Of a stretch of 5,575 nucleotides of DNA, positions 1 to 4,099 are shown piece by piece (positions within the stretch are counted from its first letter, which is position 1; each line of letters opens with the position of its first letter). This DNA is from Chloroflexota bacterium (GTDB lineage: Bacteria; Chloroflexota; Limnocylindria; QHBO01): the NCBI GenBank assembly GCA_013697395.1, contig JACCWY010000051.1, positions 1-5,575 of the forward strand, written 5' to 3'. Both the position numbers and the translations under genes were made by a program. Under the pieces are notes generated by a model. That model worked only from the letters and a program-made list of their open reading frames with translations, ran no database searches and was not told where the DNA came from.

Positions 1-41
1 TAGCTGCGAAAGTCCTCCAGGATCAGCCGAGTCAGCTCCAT
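1..41 (-). CDS. recF: RecF, DNA replication/repair ATPase, N-terminal fragment (runs off left edge)
   Basis: Reading the minus strand from the ATG at 41-39 gives MELTRLILEDFRSY, with the last codon incomplete. This matches the opening beta strand of RecF, usually of the form M-x-L-x-x-L-x-L-x-x-F-R-(N/S)-Y, which precedes the Walker A loop (outside the window). RecF is an SMC-like ATPase that binds DNA at single/double-strand junctions and acts with RecO and RecR to load RecA at gaps. Its position just downstream of dnaN on the same strand is the conserved dnaA-dnaN-recF order, which strengthens the call. The start is chosen by homology. No clear Shine-Dalgarno precedes it (the upstream mRNA reads CGTGCCTCC), and the frame stays open upstream through the repeat, so an upstream start such as GTG at 92-90 is possible but less likely. 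Only 13 full codons are visible, so integrity cannot be judged. Confidence 0.85.
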   Translation of the reverse strand, partial: MELTRLILEDFRS

Positions 42-66
42 GGAGGCACGAGAGGCAGCGCGCGGG

Positions 67-130
67 ATGGAGCCCAGCGCAATGGAGCCCACCGCAATGG
101 AGCCCAGCGCAATGGAGCCCAGCGCAATGG
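67..130. repeat. 15-bp tandem repeat, four copies plus a partial, between dnaN and recF
   Basis: The unit ATGGAGCCCAGCGCA occurs at 67-81, 82-96 (one change, AGCGCA to ACCGCA), 97-111 and 112-126, followed by ATGG at 127-130. The array lies 5 bp beyond the dnaN stop and 25 bp before the recF start. Because the period is a multiple of three, every frame stays open across it. In the recF frame it would read as repeats of I-S-G-(L/V)-A; on the plus strand it reads M-E-P-(S/T)-A. It probably arose by replication slippage and is transcribed as an intergenic spacer. No coding role is evident. Confidence 0.92.
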
Positions 131-135
131 CCTCG

Positions 136-1266
136 CTACGACGCGGTCCGCACCGGCATGATGACGTGGACGTAGTCGTCCTTGCCGATGCCGCGGATCA
201 CGCCGGGCGCCAGCGGGCCCGACAGCTCGAGGGCGGCCTCGTCGCTGCCCAGGTTGCTGAGCACGTCGATGAGGTAGCGAGCATTGAAGGCGATGGCCGT
301 CGGCGAGCCTTCGACCGACGCGTCGACCGTGTCGGCGTTGTCGCCAACGTCCGCGGCATGCGCGGTGATGGCGATGCCGGAGCCGTTGGCGTCGTCGCCA
401 CCGATCTCGATCTTCACGATGTTCGCGCTGTCGCGGGCGAAGATGCTGGCCCGACGGGTGCCGGCCAGAAAGGCCTCGCGATCGATGACCGCGCGGGAGC
501 TGTGGCTGGCCGGGATGACCGGCTCGTAGTTCGGGAACTGCCCCTCGATGAGACGGCTGACGAGGTCGGTGCCGGTGACGTGGAAGAGGACCTGGCTCTT
601 GTTCGGGGTGACCGTGATCTCGATGGGCGCCTCCGCATCGGGCAGGATGCGCATCAGCTCGGCGTACGAGCGGCCCGGCACCACGATCGTGATCTCCGGG
701 TTCACCGGCTTGTCGAGGGTCAGCGTCCGCACCGCGATGCGGTAGTTGTCGGCCGCGGCCAGCGTCATCCTGTCGCCGGTCAGCTTCGTAAGCACGCCGG
801 TCAGGATGGGCCGGCTCTCGTCCGAGGCGGCGGCGAACACAACCTCGCCGAGCGCCTCCCGCAGGACTCGGGCGTCGACGCTGGTGGCCGGCGCATCGCC
901 GATGGCCGCCACGACAGGGAACTCATCGGCCTCGATGCCCTTGATGCTCGAGCGATTGTTCCCGCAGGTGAGCTTGAGGGTCCGATCCTTCGGCGACAGC
1001 GCGAGGTCGATCCGCTGGTTCGGGAGCGATGCCACGAGGTCCGTCAGCAGCCTGGCTGGGACCGTGATCTCGCCCTCCTCGGCGACCTTGCCCGGAACCC
1101 AGCAGTTGATCCCGATCTCGAGATTGGTGGCGGTCAGCTTGAGCCCGGAGTTCTCCGTCTTGAGCAGCACGTTGGCCAGCACCGGCAGGGTGGCACGGCT
1201 GCTCACCGCGCGGCTGACGGTCGCGAGGCCGCGTGCCAGGTTTTCCTGCATCACCGAGATGTTCAT
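136..1266 (-). CDS. dnaN: DNA polymerase III beta subunit (sliding clamp)
   Basis: A 376-residue protein, the usual length for the bacterial beta clamp. Two copies form a ring around DNA and tether DNA polymerase III and other clamp-binding proteins. The three clamp-fold domains fall at about 1-125, 126-250 and 251-376. Family landmarks are TLPVLANVLL near 26-35, the central stretch DESRPILTGVL (149-159) followed by AADNYRIAVRTL (171-182), the strongly conserved SRLIEGQFPNYEPVIP (237-252), FNARYLIDVL (327-336) and the C-terminal VIMPVR (368-373), which forms part of the peptide-binding pocket. The ATG at 1266-1264 is preceded by a good ribosome site and gives the expected N-terminus (MNISVMQENLARGL). 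The stop is TAG at 138-136. It lies between the putative origin and recF, all on the minus strand. A dnaN-specific promoter would lie inside the origin region; I could not identify a convincing one, so cotranscription with dnaA is also possible. The protein looks intact. Confidence 0.97.
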   Translation of the reverse strand: MNISVMQENLARGLATVSRAVSSRATLPVLANVLLKTENSGLKLTATNLEIGINCWVPGKVAEEGEITVPARLLTDLVASLPNQRIDLALSPKDRTLKLTCGNNRSSIKGIEADEFPVVAAIGDAPATSVDARVLREALGEVVFAAASDESRPILTGVLTKLTGDRMTLAAADNYRIAVRTLTLDKPVNPEITIVVPGRSYAELMRILPDAEAPIEITVTPNKSQVLFHVTGTDLVSRLIEGQFPNYEPVIPASHSSRAVIDREAFLAGTRRASIFARDSANIVKIEIGGDDANGSGIAITAHAADVGDNADTVDASVEGSPTAIAFNARYLIDVLSNLGSDEAALELSGPLAPGVIRGIGKDDYVHVIMPVRTAS

Positions 1267-1271
1267 GCCGA

Positions 1272-1279
1272 CCTCACCT
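1272..1279 (-). promoter_or_regulatory. Ribosome binding site of dnaN
   Basis: On the minus strand the sequence reads AGGTGAGG, followed by TCGGC and the ATG. The GAGG core sits 5 nt before the start codon, a normal Shine-Dalgarno position, which supports the chosen dnaN start. Confidence 0.7.
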
Positions 1280-1330
1280 GCTGCTCCATGGATCGGATAT
1301 CCACGGTTCGCTCCATTGCTCTATCGGTCC

Positions 1331-1350
1331 ACCTTCAAAGAATACTCATC
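1331..1350. other. Candidate DNA unwinding element (AT-rich stretch in oriC)
   Basis: These 20 bases contain 7 G/C, about 35%, in a window that is otherwise clearly GC-rich; 1311-1350 is about 45% GC. The stretch lies on the dnaN side of the minus-strand DnaA boxes, the usual side for duplex opening in origins of this layout. A second, slightly less AT-rich patch (1591-1610, 40% GC) abuts the TTATCCACC box, so the assignment is tentative. Confidence 0.4.
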
Positions 1351-1371
1351 CGTCGCCGTCCCTAGTAGGCG

Positions 1372-1389
1372 TGTGGACGGTGTGGATGA
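1372..1389 (-). promoter_or_regulatory. Two abutting minus-strand DnaA-box-like 9-mers
   Basis: TGTGGACGG and TGTGGATGA lie directly end to end on the plus strand. On the minus strand they read CCGTCCACA (two mismatches) and TCATCCACA (one mismatch to TTATCCACA). They point toward the AT-rich stretch on the dnaN side, opposite to the 1544-1593 cluster. Confidence 0.55.
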
Positions 1390-1449
1390 GGGCCCGCTTC
1401 GCCTGCTCCGCTGAGCGCGGCCGGCACGTGTCGACAACCCCGCGCGGCC

Positions 1450-1487
1450 GGCGGATATCCGCCACCTGGTTGCTGGTACGTGGCGGA
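1450..1487. repeat. Overlapping palindrome and inverted repeat inside oriC
   Basis: GGCGGATATCCGCC at 1450-1463 is a perfect 14-bp palindrome. Its right half overlaps TCCGCCAC (1458-1465), which pairs perfectly with GTGGCGGA (1480-1487) across a 14-nt loop. The two structures are mutually exclusive in single-stranded form. No U-tract follows on either strand, so a terminator is unlikely. A protein-binding dyad or origin secondary structure are possible roles; none is demonstrated. Confidence 0.6.
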
Positions 1488-1543
1488 CGAATCGCCCGTC
1501 GCTGTGGATGCAGGGTACCGATCGGCCATGGCCGATGGGACGA

Positions 1544-1593
1544 TTGTCCACATCGGCAGCGAGATATCCACCAGAACGGGCCACTTATCCACC
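1544..1593 (+). promoter_or_regulatory. Cluster of three same-orientation DnaA boxes
   Basis: TTGTCCACA (1544-1552, perfect to TTRTCCACA), ATATCCACC (1564-1572, two mismatches) and TTATCCACC (1585-1593, one mismatch) start 20 and 21 bp apart, about two helical turns, so all three would face the same side of the DNA. This is the strongest box cluster in the window. It lies 56 bp beyond the dnaA stop. Confidence 0.75.
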
Positions 1594-1630
1594 AAAACCG
1601 ATCTTTCGAACCGGCGCGAGCCGAGAACGG

Positions 1631-1648
1631 GCATCCGACGCCGGATGC
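1631..1648 (-). terminator. Hairpin directly after the dnaA stop codon (possible weak terminator)
   Basis: On the minus strand GCATCCG, loop GCGT, CGGATGC forms a perfect 7-bp stem starting at the base after the dnaA TGA. The next bases (CCGTTCTCGG) contain no U-tract, so this is not a canonical intrinsic terminator. It could cause pausing, protect the 3' end of the mRNA or be coincidental. Confidence 0.4.
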
Positions 1649-2992
1649 TCACTCGGAGTAGATCATCTCCCGCACGGCGCTGATCTCGCGTCGCATCTCG
1701 TCGTTCTCCTGGAGCTCCCGCGCGATCTTGTCGTACGCGTGGAGGACGGTCGAGTGGTCTCGACCGCCCAGCTCGGCGCCGATGCGGAGGAGGCTGATAT
1801 CGGTCTCCTCGCGGATCAGGAACATGGCGATCTGGCGCGGCACGACGATGGCGCGGTCTCGCTTCGACGAGCGCAGCTGATCGAGGTTGACGCCGTAGTA
1901 GTCGGCCACGGCGCGGACGATGCGCTGCGGCGTGATCGACTTCTTGCGCGGGTTGTACATGACGTTGGAGAGGACCGCCGACGCCAGCTCGATGTTCACG
2001 GGCATGCCGCTCATCGAGGCATAGGCGACGACCCGGTTGAGGGCGCCCTCGAGCTCTCGCACGTTGCTCACCACCTTGCGGGCGATGAAGTCGATGACCT
2101 CGGACGGGATCAGGTGGAGCTGATCCTCCGCCTTGCTGCGCAGGATCGCGATGCGCGTCTCCAGGTCGGGCGGCGTCAGGTCGGCGATGAGGCCCCACTC
2201 GAACCGGCTGCGGAGGCGCTCCTCCAGGGTCGTGATCGCCTTCGGCGGCCGGTCGGAGCTGAGAACGACCTGCTTGCCGGCTTCGTGGATGGCGTTGAAG
2301 GTATGGAAGAACTCCTCCTGCGTCCGCTCGCGCTCGGCAATGAACTGGATGTCGTCGATGAGGAGCACGTCGATGCGCCGATAGCGATTCCGGAAGTCCT
2401 CCATCTTCTGCTCGCGGATCGAGTTGATGAAGTCGTTCGTGAACTTCTCGCTCGTCGCGTACAGGATGCGCTTGCGCGGGAACTTGCCGGCCACCGCGTT
2501 GCCGATGGCGTGCATGAGGTGCGTCTTGCCAAGCCCCACGCCGCCGTACAGGAAGAGCGGGTTGTACGCGTGCCCCGGACGCTCGGCGACCGACAGCGCC
2601 GCCGCGTGTGCCAGGCGATTGGCGCTGCCGACGATGAAGTTGGTGAACGTGTAGCGGCTGTTCAGGTTGATGGCGTTGCCGCCCGCGGAGAGCGGCGGCA
2701 TCGCGACCCGCGTTTCCTCGTCGACCTGGTCGGGCAGCGGGCCCGAGGCATCGGCGACGATGAACTCGAGCTGAACCGTTCCCCCCACGACCTTTGCCAG
2801 CGTCTGGCTGATCAGCGGCCGGTATCGATTGTCGAGCCAGTCCCGTGCGAAACCGTTGGGTGCGGAGATCCGGTAGCGGTTGTCCTCAACCTCCACCAGC
2901 TGCGTGTCCTTCAGCCATGTCTCGAAGTTGGCGGGGGAGAGGGAGACCTGCAGCTCGCCGAGGGCGGCGCGCCACACCTGCTTCGCATCCAT
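1649..2992 (-). CDS. dnaA: Chromosomal replication initiator protein DnaA
   Basis: A 447-residue AAA+ initiator that binds DnaA boxes in the ATP form, opens the origin and recruits the helicase. Domain I (about 1-80) has the usual VWRAALGELQ...NFETWL pattern. Domain II (about 82-108) is a short linker. Domain III carries Walker A GGVGLGKT (150-157), Walker B VLLIDDIQF (209-217), sensor 1 SSDRPP (245-250), the arginine-finger box LRSRFEWGL (260-268, finger probably R263) and sensor 2 VRELEGALNR (311-320). Domain IV binds DNA and ends with the helix-turn-helix signature GGRDHSTVLHAYDKI (409-423). The ATG at 2992-2990 is chosen because it starts exactly at domain I. The frame stays open 127 codons upstream, but that part is Arg/Pro/Ala-rich and unlike DnaA. 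A GGAG lies 13 nt before the ATG, somewhat distant. The gene faces away from rpmH and borders the box-rich region it is expected to act on. All key motifs are intact. Confidence 0.97.
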   Translation of the reverse strand: MDAKQVWRAALGELQVSLSPANFETWLKDTQLVEVEDNRYRISAPNGFARDWLDNRYRPLISQTLAKVVGGTVQLEFIVADASGPLPDQVDEETRVAMPPLSAGGNAINLNSRYTFTNFIVGSANRLAHAAALSVAERPGHAYNPLFLYGGVGLGKTHLMHAIGNAVAGKFPRKRILYATSEKFTNDFINSIREQKMEDFRNRYRRIDVLLIDDIQFIAERERTQEEFFHTFNAIHEAGKQVVLSSDRPPKAITTLEERLRSRFEWGLIADLTPPDLETRIAILRSKAEDQLHLIPSEVIDFIARKVVSNVRELEGALNRVVAYASMSGMPVNIELASAVLSNVMYNPRKKSITPQRIVRAVADYYGVNLDQLRSSKRDRAIVVPRQIAMFLIREETDISLLRIGAELGGRDHSTVLHAYDKIARELQENDEMRREISAVREMIYSE

Positions 2993-3103
2993 CAAAACTT
3001 GAGAGCTCCGAACCGATCGTGCGGGGTTGCCGCTGGGCTGATGAGTCCGCCTCCGGGCCGAGATCGGACGTCGAGCGGGGCGGTCCGGGCCGGGGGTCGC
3101 GCC

Positions 3104-3133
3104 ACTATAGCAGCGGCCGAAACGGCGGGGCAA
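3104..3133 (-). promoter_or_regulatory. Candidate dnaA promoter
   Basis: On the minus strand, -35 TTGCCC (3133-3128) and -10 TATAGT (3109-3104) are separated by 18 bp. The -10 matches the sigma-70 consensus at 5 of 6 positions and the -35 at 4 of 6. Transcription would start near 3097 and leave a leader of about 105 nt before dnaA. CTATA is conspicuous in this very GC-rich stretch. No DnaA box overlaps it, so box-mediated autoregulation is not evident here. Confidence 0.5.
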
Positions 3134-3144
3134 TGGATCGGGAC

Positions 3145-3199
3145 GATCGGCCCCGACGACTTTCCAACCGCACCCTCGATCCTGCGCGGATCGGCCCCG
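3145..3199. repeat. 11-bp direct repeat between the divergent promoters
   Basis: GATCGGCCCCG occurs exactly at 3145-3155 and again at 3189-3199, 44 bp apart start to start. Both copies lie between the candidate dnaA and rpmH promoters. It may be a regulator site or chance in GC-rich DNA. Apart from promoters and leader features, I see nothing else in the 2993-3371 gap. Confidence 0.4.
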
Positions 3200-3228
3200 G
3201 AATCCCGCACGGGGCGAGGTCGCGGCGT

Positions 3229-3257
3229 TTGACCCGACACGTGCGCGTCGGTAGAAT
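3229..3257 (+). promoter_or_regulatory. Promoter of the rpmH-rnpA-yidD-yidC-khpB operon
   Basis: -35 TTGACC (3229-3234) and -10 TAGAAT (3252-3257) are separated by exactly 17 bp, each matching the housekeeping sigma consensus at 5 of 6 positions. Transcription would start near 3264, giving a leader of about 108 nt before rpmH. The spacer contains an imperfect dyad (CCGAC, 8 nt, GTCGG at 3234-3251) with CACGTG inside it. This is the best promoter in the window. Confidence 0.75.
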
Positions 3258-3297
3258 CGCCAACCAGAGCGAGATGGGCCATCCGGATTCGCGCGCA

Positions 3298-3316
3298 GGC
3301 TGGCGGAACGCCAGCC
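3298..3316 (+). promoter_or_regulatory. Hairpin in the rpmH 5' leader
   Basis: GGCTGGCG, loop GAA, CGCCAGCC forms a perfect 8-bp GC-rich stem, about 35 nt into the predicted leader and 55 nt before the rpmH start. The following bases (GTTCGTGTGTTTGG) are only mildly U-rich, so it is not a clear terminator. It could be an attenuator, a protein-binding element or an mRNA-stabilising stem. Confidence 0.6.
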
Positions 3317-3371
3317 GTTCGTGTGTTTGGCCGGCCGCTCGCGAACGCTGAACGAGGAACGGCACGCAGCC

Positions 3372-3506
3372 ATGAAGAGGACGTATCAGCCCAAGAAGCG
3401 CGCGCGCAAGCGCGAGCATGGCTTCATGGCCCGGATGGCGACAAAGGGCGGTCGCCGCGTGCTCGCTCGTCGTCGGGCCAAGGGGCGCAAGCGGCTGACC
3501 GTCTGA
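3372..3506 (+). CDS. rpmH: Large ribosomal subunit protein bL34
   Basis: A 44-residue, very basic protein, the normal length for L34, which binds 23S rRNA in the large subunit. It begins MKRTYQPKKRARKREHGF, continues through MATKGGRRVLARRRAKGRKRL and ends in TV, the invariant family pattern. The ATG at 3372 is chosen because MKRTYQP is the universal L34 N-terminus; in-frame codons upstream are not L34-like. GAGGAA at 3354-3359 lies 12 nt before the start, slightly long for a Shine-Dalgarno but the best candidate. It is the first gene of the operon, 23 nt before rnpA. Intact. Confidence 0.97.
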   Translation: MKRTYQPKKRARKREHGFMARMATKGGRRVLARRRAKGRKRLTV

Positions 3507-3529
3507 CCGCCGAGGAGCCTCTCGAGACC

Positions 3530-3862
3530 GTGGCCGCGCTGCCGATGCTTCGGCGCCGGGCGGACTTCGAGGCGATCGGCCGTCATGGAAACGCGCGATC
3601 GACCTCGCTGCTGGTCCTCCGCCGGCTGAGGACCGAAGGGGTCGTGACGCGAATCGGGCTGTCGACACCCCGGACGCTTGGCGGCGCCGTTCAGCGCAAT
3701 CGGGTGCGACGTCGCCTGCGGAGCCTGCTCCGCGAGCGGATCGGACGGATCGGTCCCGGCTGGGACCTCCTGCTGATCGCGCGGCCGGCCGCGGGCGACG
3801 CCAGCCAGGCGGAGCTGGGAGCGGCGATCGACGTCCTCCTGGCACGATCGGAAATCGGTTGA
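3530..3862 (+). CDS. rnpA: Ribonuclease P protein component
   Basis: Read from the GTG at 3530 the product is 110 residues, typical for RnpA, the basic protein that partners the RNase P RNA to remove 5' leaders from pre-tRNAs. The N-terminal LRRRADFEAIGRHG (7-20) matches the family motif LRKxxDFxxVFRxG. The signature GGAVQRNRVRRRLRSLLRE (51-69) holds the RNR core at 56-58, and RPAAGDASQAEL (85-96) matches the usual C-terminal RPxAxxAxxxEL. The start is uncertain. GTG at 3530 gives the few residues normally preceding LRRR, with GAGGAG (3512-3517) 12 nt upstream. ATG at 3545 would give 105 residues. The frame is also open back to a GTG at 3323, across all of rpmH. It follows rpmH by 23 nt and precedes yidD by 3 nt, so coupled translation is likely. 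Confidence 0.93.
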   Translation: MAALPMLRRRADFEAIGRHGNARSTSLLVLRRLRTEGVVTRIGLSTPRTLGGAVQRNRVRRRLRSLLRERIGRIGPGWDLLLIARPAAGDASQAELGAAIDVLLARSEIG

Positions 3863-3865
3863 CGG

Positions 3866-4084
3866 ATGAAGCGAATCGGCCGGAACGTCGGATTGGGACT
3901 GATCATCGCGTACCAGAAGCTGACTGGCTGGATGCCACCGAGCTGCCGGTACTCGCCGACCTGCTCGCACTACACCTACCAGGCCATCGAGCGCCACGGG
4001 CTGCTGCGAGGAGCGTGGATGGGCGCGAAGCGCATCGGTCGCTGCAACCCGTTCCATCCGGGCGGCTATGACCCGGTCACCTAG
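3866..4084 (+). CDS. yidD: Membrane protein insertion efficiency factor YidD
   Basis: A 72-residue protein, within the usual YidD size. YidD is a small inner-face membrane-associated protein that aids YidC-dependent insertion; its exact mechanism is unsettled. The N-terminal stretch (about 7-18, VGLGLIIAYQKL) is an amphipathic membrane-binding helix. Family hallmarks follow: PPSCRYSPTCSHYTYQAIERHG (24-45), with Cys27 and Cys33, and KRIGRCNPFHPGGYDPV (55-71) with Cys60. All three conserved cysteines are present. The start at 3866 is 3 nt after the rnpA stop and gives the normal N-terminus; no strong Shine-Dalgarno is seen, so translational coupling to rnpA is probable. yidC starts 15 nt downstream. 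Confidence 0.95.
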   Translation: MKRIGRNVGLGLIIAYQKLTGWMPPSCRYSPTCSHYTYQAIERHGLLRGAWMGAKRIGRCNPFHPGGYDPVT

Positions 4085-4099
4085 AAGAGTGAGAGCAAT

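Larger units (their letters stand above)
1267..1648. other. Putative chromosomal replication origin (oriC), dnaN-dnaA intergenic region
   Basis: This 382-bp non-coding stretch between dnaA and dnaN is where many bacteria place oriC. It contains at least eight 9-mers resembling the DnaA box TTRTCCACA. On the plus strand: 1297-1305 (ATATCCACG), 1544-1552 (TTGTCCACA, perfect), 1564-1572 (ATATCCACC) and 1585-1593 (TTATCCACC, one mismatch). On the minus strand: 1372-1380 (CCGTCCACA), 1381-1389 (TCATCCACA, one mismatch), 1429-1437 (TTGTCGACA, one mismatch) and 1503-1511 (GCATCCACA). A locally AT-rich stretch near 1331-1350 is a candidate unwinding element. No comparable boxes are visible in the dnaA-rpmH gap. 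Boxes were found by eye; the origin function is inferred from context. Confidence 0.85.

Noticed and set aside
67..130. CRISPR array or plasmid-type iterons
   Set aside because: Units are contiguous with no spacers, so not CRISPR. They do not resemble DnaA boxes and lie outside the dnaA-dnaN gap, so an iteron role is unsupported.
40..1365. Long plus-strand open frame (441 codons) opposite dnaN
   Set aside because: It is antisense to an intact dnaN, starts at the tandem repeat, is rich in Arg/Asp/Val/Gly as expected for a GC-rich shadow frame, and has no recognisable domain.
1508..3232. 574-codon plus-strand open frame opposite dnaA
   Set aside because: Entirely antisense to dnaA and running through the origin; composition is that of a shadow frame and no ribosome site or family motif is seen.
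2993..3371. A second oriC segment in the dnaA-rpmH gap, as in some bipartite origins
   Set aside because: No TTRTCCACA-like 9-mers were found on either strand; the gap is explained by divergent promoters and a leader.
2993..3373. 127-codon N-terminal extension of DnaA
   Set aside because: The frame is open but the residues are Arg/Pro/Ala-rich and unlike DnaA. The extension would begin opposite the rpmH start, upstream of the likely dnaA promoter. Domain I begins exactly at the ATG at 2992.
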